Below, in pieces: positions 25,294 through 34,065 of a stretch of 64,000 nucleotides of DNA. The translations under genes were made by a program, and so were the position numbers. Location: positions 1-64,000 of the forward strand of contig NZ_BATI01000008.1 of assembly GCF_000467105.1 (NCBI RefSeq), in the 5' to 3' direction. Source of the stretch: Aquipseudomonas alcaligenes NBRC 14159 (lineage in GTDB: Bacteria > Pseudomonadota > Gammaproteobacteria > Pseudomonadales > Pseudomonadaceae). Position 1 is the first letter of the stretch, and every line of letters starts with the position of its first letter. The notes under the pieces were generated by a model. The model had not been told where the DNA came from. It saw only the letters and a program-made list of their open reading frames with translations, and did no database searches.

Positions 25294-26181
25294 ATGCGTC
25301 GACTGTTCATCGCCGGCAGCGTGATCCTGCTGCTATTGCTCAACACCCTGATCCTGATCGGCCCGATGATGCTGATCGCCCTGCTCAAGCTGATACTGCC
25401 CGGCAAGGCCCTGCGCACGGCCTGCTCGCGCGGGGTGATGTGGATCGCCGAGACCTGGGCCGAGATCGACAAGCTGATCTTCGCCACCCTCACCCCCACG
25501 GTGTGGGATATCCGCGGTGGCGAGGGCCTGCGCCGCGACCGCTCCTACCTGGTGGTGAGCAATCACCAGTCCTGGGTGGACATCCCGGCCCTGGTCCAGG
25601 CGTTCAACCGCAAGACGCCCTACTTCAAGTTCTTCCTCAAGCAGGAGCTGATCTGGGTGCCCTTCCTCGGCCTGGCCTTCTGGGCTCTCGACTACCCCTT
25701 CATGAAGCGCTATTCCAAGGCCTACCTGGCCAGGCACCCGGAGATGGCCGGCCAGGATCTGGAGATCACCAAGCGCGCCTGCGCGCGTTTCAAGGACCTC
25801 AACGTCACGGTGGTCAACTACCTGGAGGGCACCCGCTTCACGGCGGCCAAGCAGGCCCAACAGGGCTCGCCCTACCAGCACCTGCTCAAGCCCAAGGCTG
25901 GCGGCGTGGCCTTTACCCTCGCCACCCTGGGGCCGCAGCTGGACGCCCTGCTCGATGTCACCCTGGTCTATCCGGGCCAGCGCGCACCAGGCTTCTGGAA
26001 GCTGATCAGCGGCCAGGTGCCCAAGGTGATCATGGACATCCGCACCCGCGAGCTGGACCCGGCACTCTGGGCCGGCGACTACCAGGGCGATGCCGAATTC
26101 CGCCAGTACGTCCAGAGCTGGGTCAGTCAGTTGTGGCAGGACAAGGACACGCGCATCGCCGAGCTGAAGCGGGAGCTCTGA
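25294..26181 (+). CDS. PlsC-type acyltransferase (YihG-like)
   Basis: The 295-residue protein has an N-terminal hydrophobic segment (residues 5-36), the acyltransferase block I NHQSWVD (about 89-95), block II FKFFLKQELIWVPFLG, block III YLEGTRF and a late LVYPG. These are the conserved motifs of 1-acyl-sn-glycerol-3-phosphate acyltransferases. Sequence length and the GTRF context recall the YihG paralogue rather than PlsC itself. It acts at the inner membrane in phospholipid remodelling. AAGGAG lies before the ATG at 25294. dbpA follows after 46 bases. Confidence 0.8.
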   Translation: MRRLFIAGSVILLLLLNTLILIGPMMLIALLKLILPGKALRTACSRGVMWIAETWAEIDKLIFATLTPTVWDIRGGEGLRRDRSYLVVSNHQSWVDIPALVQAFNRKTPYFKFFLKQELIWVPFLGLAFWALDYPFMKRYSKAYLARHPEMAGQDLEITKRACARFKDLNVTVVNYLEGTRFTAAKQAQQGSPYQHLLKPKAGGVAFTLATLGPQLDALLDVTLVYPGQRAPGFWKLISGQVPKVIMDIRTRELDPALWAGDYQGDAEFRQYVQSWVSQLWQDKDTRIAELKREL

Positions 26182-26227
26182 GGGGCCTGCTACAATCGGC
26201 CACCGCCCTCCCCTTCAGGTTCGCTCC

Positions 26228-27601
26228 GTGACCACCGCCTTCGCCTCCCTACCGCTGTCCGCTGCCATGCGCGACAACCTCGCCGCGCTCGGCTACGCCG
26301 AAATGACGCCGATCCAGGCCGCCGGCCTGCCGCTGATCCTCAAGGGCCGCGACCTGATCGCCCAGGCCAAGACCGGCAGCGGCAAGACCGCCGCCTTCGG
26401 CATCGGCCTGCTGCACCCGCTGAACCCACGTTTCTTCGGCTGCCAGGCGCTGGTGCTGTGCCCGACCCGCGAGCTGGCCGACCAGGTGGCCAAGGAGCTG
26501 CGCCGCCTGGCGCGCGCGGCGGACAACATCAAGATCCTAACTCTCTGCGGCGGCGTGCCGCTGGGCCCGCAGATCGGCTCGCTGGAGCATGGCGCGCACA
26601 TCATCGTCGGCACCCCGGGGCGCATCCAGGAGCACCTGCGCAAGGGCACCCTGAAGCTGGACGGGCTGAATACCCTGGTGCTGGACGAAGCCGACCGCAT
26701 GCTCGACATGGGTTTCTTCGACAGCATCGCCGAAGTCATCGAGCAAACCCCGGCCAAGCGCCAGACCCTGCTGTTCTCCGCCACCTACCCGGCCGGTATC
26801 GAGCAGCTCGCCGCACGCTTCCTGCGCGATCCGGAGCGCGTGCAGGTCGAGGCCATGCACGATGACGGGCAGATCGAGCAGCGTTTCTACGAGATCGACC
26901 CCAAGCAGCGCATGGACGCGGTGATCCGCCTGCTGCGGCACTTCCGCAAGCAGCCGGCAGTGGCCTTCTGCGCCACCCGCCAGCAATGCGACGAACTGGC
27001 CGCCCTGCTCGAATCGGAAAAGATTTCCGCCGCCGCCCTGCACGGCGACCTCGAACAGCGCGACCGCGACCAGGTGCTGACCCTGTTCGCCAACCGCAGC
27101 CTCAGCGTGCTGGTGGCCACCGACGTGGCCGCCCGCGGCCTGGACGTGGCCGGCCTGGAGCTGGTGATCAACGTCGAACTGGCGCGCGACGCCCAGATCC
27201 ATATCCACCGTATCGGCCGCAGCGGCCGCGCCGGCGAGAAAGGCCTGGCGCTGTCACTGGTGGCCCCGAGCGAGGCCTACCGCGCCCAGGCCATCGAGGA
27301 GCTGCAGGGCAGCCCGCTGACCTGGCAGCTGCTCGGCGAGCTGAAGGACAAGGGCGAGGCGCTGCTGCCGCCGATGCACAGCCTGTGCCTGGCCGCCGGG
27401 CGCAAGGACAAGCTGCGTCCCGGTGATATCCTCGGCGCCCTCACCGGTGACGCCGGCATCCCCGGCGACAAGGTCGGCAAGATCGCCATCTTCGATTACC
27501 AGGCCTATGTCGCCGTGGAGCGCAGCGTGGCCCGCGAGGCCTTGCAGCGCCTGCAAAGCGGCAAGATCAAGGGACGCGCGGTCAAGGTACGGATGCTCTA
27601 G
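26228..27601 (+). CDS. dbpA: ATP-dependent RNA helicase DbpA
   Basis: The 457-residue DEAD-box helicase has the Q motif (YAEMTPIQAAGLP), motif I AKTGSGKT, Ia PTRELADQ, II DEADRMLD, III SAT, and motifs V/VI TDVAARGLD and HRIGRSGR. The C-terminal RNA-binding domain (about 385-457; LTGDAGIPGDKVGKIAIFDY) is the DbpA type that recognises hairpin 92 of 23S rRNA during 50S assembly. GTG start at 26228 with the Q motif at the expected distance. Confidence 0.92.
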   Translation: MTTAFASLPLSAAMRDNLAALGYAEMTPIQAAGLPLILKGRDLIAQAKTGSGKTAAFGIGLLHPLNPRFFGCQALVLCPTRELADQVAKELRRLARAADNIKILTLCGGVPLGPQIGSLEHGAHIIVGTPGRIQEHLRKGTLKLDGLNTLVLDEADRMLDMGFFDSIAEVIEQTPAKRQTLLFSATYPAGIEQLAARFLRDPERVQVEAMHDDGQIEQRFYEIDPKQRMDAVIRLLRHFRKQPAVAFCATRQQCDELAALLESEKISAAALHGDLEQRDRDQVLTLFANRSLSVLVATDVAARGLDVAGLELVINVELARDAQIHIHRIGRSGRAGEKGLALSLVAPSEAYRAQAIEELQGSPLTWQLLGELKDKGEALLPPMHSLCLAAGRKDKLRPGDILGALTGDAGIPGDKVGKIAIFDYQAYVAVERSVAREALQRLQSGKIKGRAVKVRML

Positions 27602-27615
27602 GGGGAAAGCGGCTG

Positions 27616-28872
27616 ATGCGTAACGTTCTGGTGGTGGAAGACAGCCCGCTGGTGCTGAAGATTCTCGAGCACCTGTTCCGCCAGGAGCCGGACCTGCAGC
27701 CGCTGTTCTGTGCCTCCCTGGGCGAAGCCCAGGTCCTGCTCGAAGCCTCCTCGGCGCTGTTCTTCGCCGCCATCGTCGACCTCAACCTGCCGGACGCGCC
27801 GCACGGCGAGATCGTCGACCTGGTGCTGCAGTACAGCGTGCCCTGCATCGTGCTCAGCGGCTCCTATGACGAACACCGCCGCGACGAGCTGCTGCTCAAG
27901 GGCGTGGTCGACTATGTGCTGAAGGAGAGCCAGCACTCCTACGAGTACGCCTTCCGCCTGATCCACCGGCTGGAGCGCAACAGCCACGTGAAGATCCTGG
28001 TCGCCGAGGACTCGGACGCCACGCGCCACTTCATCCGCCGCATCCTTACCCCGCACCTGTACCAGATCATCGACGCCTGCGACGGCGACGAAGCGCTGCG
28101 CCTGCTGCAGGAACAGCCCGATATCGACCTGTTCCTGGTCGACCACAGCATGCCGGGCATCAGCGGCTTCGAGCTGGTCAAGCTGCTGCGGCAGAAGATG
28201 AAGCGCAACGAGCTGATCATTCTCGGCCTGTCCGCCGACGCCAAGGGCTCGCTCAGCGCCATGTTCATCAAGCACGGCGCCGACGACTTCCTGCGCAAAC
28301 CCTTCTGCCCCGAGGAACTGAACTGCCGGGTGATGTCCAGCCTGGAACGTCGCGACATGCTGCAGGCGCTCAAGCAGGCGGCACTGTTCGACTCGCTGAC
28401 CGGGCTGTGCAACCGCCGCGCCTTCTACGAGCAGGGCACGGAACTGCTGCGCCTGGCGCACAAGGGCAAGCGCACGGCGGGCGTCGCCATGCTCGACCTC
28501 GACCACTTCAAGCAGATCAACGACAGCTTCGGCCATGCCAGCGGCGACAACGCCCTGGTCCTGTTCGCCAACGCCCTGCAGCAGGCCTTTCCCGACGCCC
28601 TTTGCGGACGCCTGGGTGGCGAGGAGTTCGCCCTCGTCAGCCAGCTCGACGGCGCCACGCTGGGCGCACGCCTGGACGCACTACGCCAGCAGTGCAGCAC
28701 GCTCAACTATGCCCCCGGCGCCCCCGCGCTGAGCTTCAGCGCCGGCATCTGCCACGGCCAGCCGGAGGATCTGGAAAACATGCTGCAGCAGGCCGACATG
28801 CAGCTCTACCAGGCCAAGCGCAGCGGCCGCGGGCGCACCCTGGGCGCCACGGCTACAGCCCATAGCGGCTGA
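27616..28872 (+). CDS. Response regulator with two receiver domains and GGDEF (diguanylate cyclase)
   Basis: The 418-residue protein contains receiver 1 (1-120; VLVVEDSPLV, IVDLNLPD), receiver 2 (124-240; ILVAEDSDAT, LVDHSMPG, FLRKPF) and a GGDEF domain (about 255-412) with LTGLCNRRAF, DLDHFKQINDSFGH and an intact GRLGGEEF signature, so it should make c-di-GMP. It lacks a clear RxxD inhibitory site before GGEEF. It starts 14 bases after dbpA. Its 3' end overlaps the convergent solute-binding gene by 20 bases. The cognate kinase is not nearby. Confidence 0.88.
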   Translation: MRNVLVVEDSPLVLKILEHLFRQEPDLQPLFCASLGEAQVLLEASSALFFAAIVDLNLPDAPHGEIVDLVLQYSVPCIVLSGSYDEHRRDELLLKGVVDYVLKESQHSYEYAFRLIHRLERNSHVKILVAEDSDATRHFIRRILTPHLYQIIDACDGDEALRLLQEQPDIDLFLVDHSMPGISGFELVKLLRQKMKRNELIILGLSADAKGSLSAMFIKHGADDFLRKPFCPEELNCRVMSSLERRDMLQALKQAALFDSLTGLCNRRAFYEQGTELLRLAHKGKRTAGVAMLDLDHFKQINDSFGHASGDNALVLFANALQQAFPDALCGRLGGEEFALVSQLDGATLGARLDALRQQCSTLNYAPGAPALSFSAGICHGQPEDLENMLQQADMQLYQAKRSGRGRTLGATATAHSG

Positions 28873-29587
28873 AAATCTTCCGGTAGGTGCCGTCCTCGCG
28901 CATCGCCGCCAGCTCGCGATCGAAGTCCGCGACTATCTGCCGGTGCAACGGATGACTGCGCCGCATCAGGATGTGCAGGCCGTTCTCGCTCAGCGGCTTC
29001 TCGACGAACTCCACCGCATTGCGGATCTCGCGCAGATCACGGTTGAGGTGGTACTGCGCCACCAGCTCATCCTCCAGGGTCAGCTGCACCCTGCCGGCCG
29101 CCAGCATGCGTGCGCCCATGGCGAACTCCAGCACCGGCACCTTGCTCAGTCCCTGGGCCGCGTCGAAAGCGGAGTCATAGCTGTAGCCCCGCACCACGGC
29201 AATGCTGTGCGGCCGCAGGCTGTCCAGGCCGGCAAACTCGATAGGCATGCCGGTGCGGCGCAGGAAGCGGATGCGGTTGACCAGATAGGCGCTGGAATAG
29301 AAGCCATAGCGGCTGCGTTCGTTGCTGTACCAGGCCGCGACTATCACGTCATAGTCGCCCTGCTGCAGCCCGCGCAGCACGCGGGCCCAGGGCACCTCGA
29401 CATACTCGGTGCTATGCCCGGCGCGCTGCAGGGCGGTGCTCACCAGCTCCACCGCCAGCCCGTTGCCGGGCAGGCGCTGGTCGGTGAAGGGTGGCCAGAC
29501 ATCACCGACCAGGCGCACATGCTCGGCCGAGGTGAGCGGCGCCAGAAGCAATCCGCCCCATAGCATCAGCGTGGCGATACCTTTCAT
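28853..29587 (-). CDS. Periplasmic solute-binding protein, family 3
   Basis: The 244-residue protein has a signal peptide (MKGIATLMLWGGLLLAPLTSA) followed by HVRLVGDVWPPFTDQ, the usual start of amino-acid-type binding proteins, and WARVLRGLQQGDYDVIVAA, the ligand-interacting second block. The ATG at 29587 is chosen for the signal peptide. It stands alone, without transporter genes. Ligand unknown; such orphans may also serve as sensor ligands. Confidence 0.75.
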   Translation of the reverse strand: MKGIATLMLWGGLLLAPLTSAEHVRLVGDVWPPFTDQRLPGNGLAVELVSTALQRAGHSTEYVEVPWARVLRGLQQGDYDVIVAAWYSNERSRYGFYSSAYLVNRIRFLRRTGMPIEFAGLDSLRPHSIAVVRGYSYDSAFDAAQGLSKVPVLEFAMGARMLAAGRVQLTLEDELVAQYHLNRDLREIRNAVEFVEKPLSENGLHILMRRSHPLHRQIVADFDRELAAMREDGTYRKIFSRYGL

Positions 29588-29697
29588 GAACGCGTTCCGA
29601 CTACTGGAGACACCCACAAGACTAGTCAGTCGCGCGGGCCTGCGCGCGTCCACCCGGCGCGCCCTGCACAGGCAAAATTTGGCTGCCGTAATAAAAC

Positions 29698-29714
29698 TGG
29701 CACAGCTTCTGCTT
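29698..29714 (+). promoter_or_regulatory. Sigma-54-like promoter
   Basis: TGGCAC-AGCTT-CTGCTT has the invariant GG and GC elements exactly ten bases apart and differs from the TGGCAC-N5-TTGCW consensus at one position. It points rightwards into a gene-free stretch that ends at a strong terminator. No activator site was recognised upstream. Confidence 0.4.
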
Positions 29715-29723
29715 AGTATCAGG

Positions 29724-29816
29724 TAACTCCAGTTTTGGGGACCTTGGTACAGGCAGGCCGGGGAATCCCCTCTTTTACACCCCAGGCAAAAAGGCCGCCC
29801 CAAAGGCGGCCTTTTC
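29724..29816 (+). ncRNA. Candidate small RNA between sigma-54-like promoter and terminator
   Basis: Transcription from the site at 29698-29714 would start near 29724 and end at the hairpin 29789-29814, giving about 90 nucleotides. The segment has no coding frame, contains a GGGGAATCCCC palindrome (about 29759-29769) and A-rich linkers, and is bounded by convergent-free space between the solute-binding gene and mshQ. Sigma-54 dependence is known for several Pseudomonas RNAs such as CrcZ and NrsZ, but identity with either cannot be claimed. Strand and ends are inferred. Confidence 0.3.
29789..29814. terminator. Bidirectional intrinsic terminator after mshQ
   Basis: The stem AAAGGCCGCC / GGCGGCCTTT with a CCAAA loop is flanked by A runs on the left and T runs on the right, so it can end transcripts from both sides. 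It lies 8 bases past the mshQ stop, closing the MSHA operon, and would also end the rightward candidate RNA. Confidence 0.75.
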
Positions 29817-29821
29817 GCGTT

Positions 29822-32800
29822 CTAGCGGTACAGCTCGCGGCGGAAAATCAGCGGCGCAGCGCCCCGGTAGATGCCGAAGCTGGCCAGGCCCCGCGCCAGC
29901 TGGCGATTGGCGCCATCCCAGGGATACTGCAGCCAGCTCGGCGAGGCGGGGAAACTGACCTGCACCGAGCCGTCATTGCCGGCGCCCGGGGCGCTCAGCG
30001 ACACGCTGCCGCCACCGGCAGACAGACCCACCAGGGTCGGCGTGGTCTCTCCGAGGGCCAGGTTGCCGGTGAACATATCCAGTGCAGGCGTCCCTAAGTT
30101 GGTGCAGGTATCCATGCCCTCACGCTGGAAGCTGCCACCAGCGATGTTCTGCCAGGACTCCACGACCAGCGGCAGGCTCAGGCTCTGCAGCTCGGAGCCA
30201 TGGGCATTGCCGATGCGCAGACGGCCGAGGCGGACTTCGCTGCCCGGTTGATCGGAAAAGGTATAGACATAGTCCTGACAGGCGCCCCCCGTGCCGTGGC
30301 AGGCGCCATCGGCATCGGTCAGGCTGGCCGCCGGGAAGCGTTGCTCTACCTTGGCATCAAAGGGATAGTCATCGACGCTGGGCAGCAGGGCCTGCTTATA
30401 AAGCAACCGCTCGCCGGTCCAGCTGTAAATACGCTTGCCATCGCCATTGTCCGCCTCAGCGACGGCCAAGGTTGCCGTGCCATCACTGGCGAGGCGCGCA
30501 TCCAGCGTGGCAATGCCGGTAATGGAGGCATAGGCGCCTGCTGCGGGAGCACCCAGCCGCCAGAAGGCACCCCGGTCATAGTTGCGGGTCACGACGCCAC
30601 TGCGATTGCGGGCGGTGACGGTCAGCGTGGGCTGGCGGCCACTGGAAAACCCCATCGGCTGGCCCTGGTAGCTGAAGGCGCTACCACAGCTAGGCGTCAG
30701 GCTGGCGTTGCCCTCGGCCCGCAGATAGGCGGGGATGAAGCGGCCGACCAGGTCGCTGCTGCCGCCGCTGACCGTTTCCCCATCCAGATAGCCATTGGCG
30801 GGTGGAGTGGCGGTGATGGTGAACACACCGACTTCGGAAACCGCGGGGTTCGACAGCGTCGCATTGCCCAGCGCGTGGTTGTAGTTGAGTGGCGTCACCA
30901 CACCATTGTCGCCACCGCTCGGCGCCACCACCGCACTGGTCAGTTTGATGCCATCGTGGCGGAAATTGGGGGTGGTGATATTGCCGCTGCACAGCTGCGC
31001 CGCGGTCAGCGCCTCGCCATCGGCCTGCCAGCCCACGGCACGAATGCTCAGCGGGAAGCTATCCCCAGCACGAATGCCGCCGGGGAACACGGCACAACCG
31101 GCGCCATTGCAATTGCTGAGGTCCCCGGTGATGGACGCCGGCCTTTGCAGGCACAGGCCATAGGGCTTGCTGACGAACAGATCGTCGGTATTGCTGTTGT
31201 CCAGCACCAGCCCCTCGTCACCACTGCCGGCGCCGCCCACATAGCGGGCCCTCAGCTTCATCTCCCCGGCATCGTCGTAGCGCACGGTCAGCGGCGCGGT
31301 GCCGGTGGCGTCGAAGTTGAGGTTCAGGCTAACGGCGGCGGCACCGACATTGCTGCCGTTGACCACCACCGGCTGGGTGCCGCTGCTCGGATTGCTGTAG
31401 GCCGAGGTGAAGCTGACGCTGCGGGTGACATTGGCGAAGGCCGGCACGCACTGCAGGGCGTTGTCCGCCTTGCGCACCGCGCTCAGCGTCGCCGCCGTCG
31501 GCTTGGCCGCCAGCATGTTCGGCACCTGCAGCAACAGGCCGCTGTTGGCATAGCTGATCTGGCAGCCGCTGGTGGAGCACACCGGCACGCTCAGCGGCTT
31601 GGTCGCCGGCACCGAGGACTGTACCCCCAGGCTGACCGTGCCGGCCGTGGGCCTGCCCAGGCGAACCTGGGCCGTACCGCCAGTGAAGGTGATGGTGCTG
31701 CCGCTGACGCTGGCCGGGGCAATCGCGGACCAGGAACTCGCAGGATTCAGCGTGACGCTTACCGGGTCGGTGTACAGGCTGCTGCAACTGCTGTTGAGGC
31801 AGGCGCGGATGGTCACCGGCTGCGGGTTGCAGGTCAGCGCCGTGCCCGAGTAGCTGAACTCGAAGTGATCAATCTGCGCGCCAATCGGGTTGATCCGCGT
31901 GGCGCACACCTGCAGGTCGTCCAGTTCGTGGATATTGTTGGAGCCCCCCGTCGAGCCCGTCAGGGACAGGAAGAAGTCGCTCGGCAAGCTCGCCTGGTTG
32001 GTGACGGTGCGGATATCGAAGGACGGGATCAGCGTGGTGAAGCCCGAGCCGGTATTGCGCTCGACCATGACCATGGTTCTGCCGCTGACCCGGCTGTCCA
32101 GGGTGATCCGGTAGGTATGCCCGGGGCCAGCCGTGCTGCCCGACACATCGATGCCGGGGCTCAGATTGGCGGCCGTACCGGCGGCGTAGCGATAGCCCGT
32201 GGTGCCGCTGCCGGAGCCGCGGATCGATACCGAGTCCTGGCGCAACCCGGGCCCGCCGACGCGGGTTTCGGTGGGGTTGGAGAAGTTGCCGTATTCATCC
32301 AGGGCGATGCCCGCCCAGCCACCGGCGAAACCGCTGGTGCCGTTGAGCTGCGCATAGCCCAGCGAGCCACCGTAGCCACCAGGCTGCGGCGTGATCGAGG
32401 CATCGGAGAAGATCACCGCCACGCCATCGGCACCATTGCCGTTGTAGGCGTAGTACTTGAACTGCACCTGCACGAAGTTGCCGCTGGCCGGCAGCAGCCG
32501 CTGCAGCGTCGCGCCAGTCGCCACGTTGCCGGTGTTGTCGGTCAGGCGCAGACGGTTACCGACCGTTCGCGGCACGCCGAAGCTGCCATTGCGGCTGGTC
32601 ACCGCCCAGTTGTCGGTACCCAAGCTGGCGCGGTCGAAGTTGTCGGTGAAGCAGGCCGTGACGGGAGAGCTGTCGCACAGGGTGGTCGGGCTGGTCACGC
32701 TGGGCGTACAGGTGCCGTAGACCTTGCTACTACCGGTACCGCTGATGGAGTTGTTCCAGCCGCCGCCCGTGACATTGCCGTACACCGTACTGTTGTTGAA

Positions 32801-33643
32801 AGTGATTCTATTGTCGTTGCTGATGGTACCGGTAATCGTGCTGTTGTTGATCTCCAGCTCGTTGGCCGAGCTGATATTGCCGGTGACATAGGCGCCGCTG
32901 ATGGTGATCTTGCAGCAGTCGCCGTTGATATCCGCATTGATGGTGCCGCCGGTGAAGGACGAGGCGCCATTGGTGGCCGTGATAGTGCCGCTGAAATTGC
33001 TGTTGCTGGCCGTAATGCCGTTGGTCGCGGTGACCGCGCCGATCACACTGGTATTGGTGAAGGACGCATTGCCATTGGTACTGGCCGCGCCAGACAGGAT
33101 GCCGCCGGTGATGCTCAGGCCATTTCTGAAACTCACATTGCCGCCGACATTGGTGTTGCTCAAGCTGCCGTTGCCGGTACCCATGACATTACCCGTGACG
33201 CTGGAGTTGGTCAGGGTGACGCTGCCGCTGGCCGTTTCGAGCGAGCCGTTGATGGTGACGTTGGTCAGGGTGATCGCAGCGCTGTCATTCCTGACAGAGC
33301 CGTTGATGATGGTCGCGGCATGCGGCGCAATGGTCTCGATTGCGTTATAGGCAGCCTGCAGGGTGATCGGGTTGCTGGCCGTGCCTATGGTGTTGCCGCG
33401 CAGGGTGAAACCACCGTTGGCGGTCAGGGTCAGCGCGCTGCTGCTGGTCAGGGTGTCGCCGCTGGCAAATCTGATCTGCCCGCTGCAGGTATTAGTCGCC
33501 TGATTCCAGTTGCCCGCTCCCTGGCAGGGTGCAAAGGATGCGCTCGGCAGCGTATAGGCGGCGCCTTGCGCCTGAGCCGCGATCAGCATGCCCGCAATGC
33601 TCAGCAGCAGATTCCTGAGCAGTCCGCTCGGGCGCATGATCAT
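29822..33643 (-). CDS. mshQ: MSHA biogenesis protein MshQ, large surface protein
   Basis: The 1273-residue exported protein has a signal peptide, then about 270 residues of short Asn/Thr/Gly-rich repeats (TNSSVTGNV-like, about residues 40-310) expected to form a beta-helix. A lectin/LamG-like domain follows (about 335-590; DNFDRASLGTDNWAV, IALDEYGNF), then a long C-terminal region of the MshQ type (DUF6701-like) with paired Cys. Such proteins are thought to act as pilus-associated adhesins. The start overlaps mshP as ATGA. It is the last gene of the operon and is followed by a terminator. Confidence 0.85.
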   Translation of the reverse strand: MIMRPSGLLRNLLLSIAGMLIAAQAQGAAYTLPSASFAPCQGAGNWNQATNTCSGQIRFASGDTLTSSSALTLTANGGFTLRGNTIGTASNPITLQAAYNAIETIAPHAATIINGSVRNDSAAITLTNVTINGSLETASGSVTLTNSSVTGNVMGTGNGSLSNTNVGGNVSFRNGLSITGGILSGAASTNGNASFTNTSVIGAVTATNGITASNSNFSGTITATNGASSFTGGTINADINGDCCKITISGAYVTGNISSANELEINNSTITGTISNDNRITFNNSTVYGNVTGGGWNNSISGTGSSKVYGTCTPSVTSPTTLCDSSPVTACFTDNFDRASLGTDNWAVTSRNGSFGVPRTVGNRLRLTDNTGNVATGATLQRLLPASGNFVQVQFKYYAYNGNGADGVAVIFSDASITPQPGGYGGSLGYAQLNGTSGFAGGWAGIALDEYGNFSNPTETRVGGPGLRQDSVSIRGSGSGTTGYRYAAGTAANLSPGIDVSGSTAGPGHTYRITLDSRVSGRTMVMVERNTGSGFTTLIPSFDIRTVTNQASLPSDFFLSLTGSTGGSNNIHELDDLQVCATRINPIGAQIDHFEFSYSGTALTCNPQPVTIRACLNSSCSSLYTDPVSVTLNPASSWSAIAPASVSGSTITFTGGTAQVRLGRPTAGTVSLGVQSSVPATKPLSVPVCSTSGCQISYANSGLLLQVPNMLAAKPTAATLSAVRKADNALQCVPAFANVTRSVSFTSAYSNPSSGTQPVVVNGSNVGAAAVSLNLNFDATGTAPLTVRYDDAGEMKLRARYVGGAGSGDEGLVLDNSNTDDLFVSKPYGLCLQRPASITGDLSNCNGAGCAVFPGGIRAGDSFPLSIRAVGWQADGEALTAAQLCSGNITTPNFRHDGIKLTSAVVAPSGGDNGVVTPLNYNHALGNATLSNPAVSEVGVFTITATPPANGYLDGETVSGGSSDLVGRFIPAYLRAEGNASLTPSCGSAFSYQGQPMGFSSGRQPTLTVTARNRSGVVTRNYDRGAFWRLGAPAAGAYASITGIATLDARLASDGTATLAVAEADNGDGKRIYSWTGERLLYKQALLPSVDDYPFDAKVEQRFPAASLTDADGACHGTGGACQDYVYTFSDQPGSEVRLGRLRIGNAHGSELQSLSLPLVVESWQNIAGGSFQREGMDTCTNLGTPALDMFTGNLALGETTPTLVGLSAGGGSVSLSAPGAGNDGSVQVSFPASPSWLQYPWDGANRQLARGLASFGIYRGAAPLIFRRELYR

Positions 33644-34065
33644 CGTTCCACCGTGGCAGTCAGTCGGCGATAGGCATAATCCGGGCGCCCGCCTGGCGTG
33701 CCGTTCTGCGCCTCGGCGGTGAAACGAAAGATCTGCACCGGATTACCCTCGTTATCGGTATAGCTGGCGCTGTTGCAGCTGACGCTGACGCTGAACTCGG
33801 CCAGCCCCGTACCGGTCATGCTCGGGGTACCGGCGGCGCACAGGTTGCTCTGCACCGCCTGACTGATGCCCCACTCCAGCCCGGCACGCGCGGCCTGGTA
33901 GGCGCGCGCCTGCTGGATGGCCAGGCTGGTGCTGCCATGCTGCACCGTGGACAGGCGCGCCATGGTGATCACCAGCAGGGTCACCACGATGATCAGGAAC
34001 AGCGCCGCCACCAGGCCGAAGCCCGACGCGCGACGCAGGTGAGGTTCACGGCGCATTGTCGACAT
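33640..34065 (-). CDS. mshP: MSHA biogenesis protein MshP
   Basis: The 141-residue protein has an N-terminal region ASGFGLVAALFLIIVVTLLVITMARLS, resembling a PilX-type prepilin-like helix, and a small globular domain with Cys pairs. It is presumed a minor pilin or initiation-complex subunit. Starts at 34065 or 34056 are possible; both overlap the end of mshO, indicating coupling. The stop overlaps the mshQ start. Confidence 0.8.
   Translation of the reverse strand: MSTMRREPHLRRASGFGLVAALFLIIVVTLLVITMARLSTVQHGSTSLAIQQARAYQAARAGLEWGISQAVQSNLCAAGTPSMTGTGLAEFSVSVSCNSASYTDNEGNPVQIFRFTAEAQNGTPGGRPDYAYRRLTATVER

Noticed and set aside
29698..29816. Candidate RNA equals NrsZ or CrcZ
   Set aside because: Those RNAs lie next to ntrC or cbrB and are longer; neither gene is in the window and no sequence identity can be shown from memory.
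32695..33350. CRISPR-like or tandem DNA repeats in the mshQ start
   Set aside because: The periodicity is at protein level (short Asn/Thr/Gly repeats); no exact DNA repeats with constant spacers are present.
30200..33673. A 1157-codon open frame on the plus strand opposite mshQ
   Set aside because: It mirrors mshQ in a GC-rich sequence, has no ribosome site and an unusual Gly/Arg/His composition; mshQ has signal peptide, family match and operon context.
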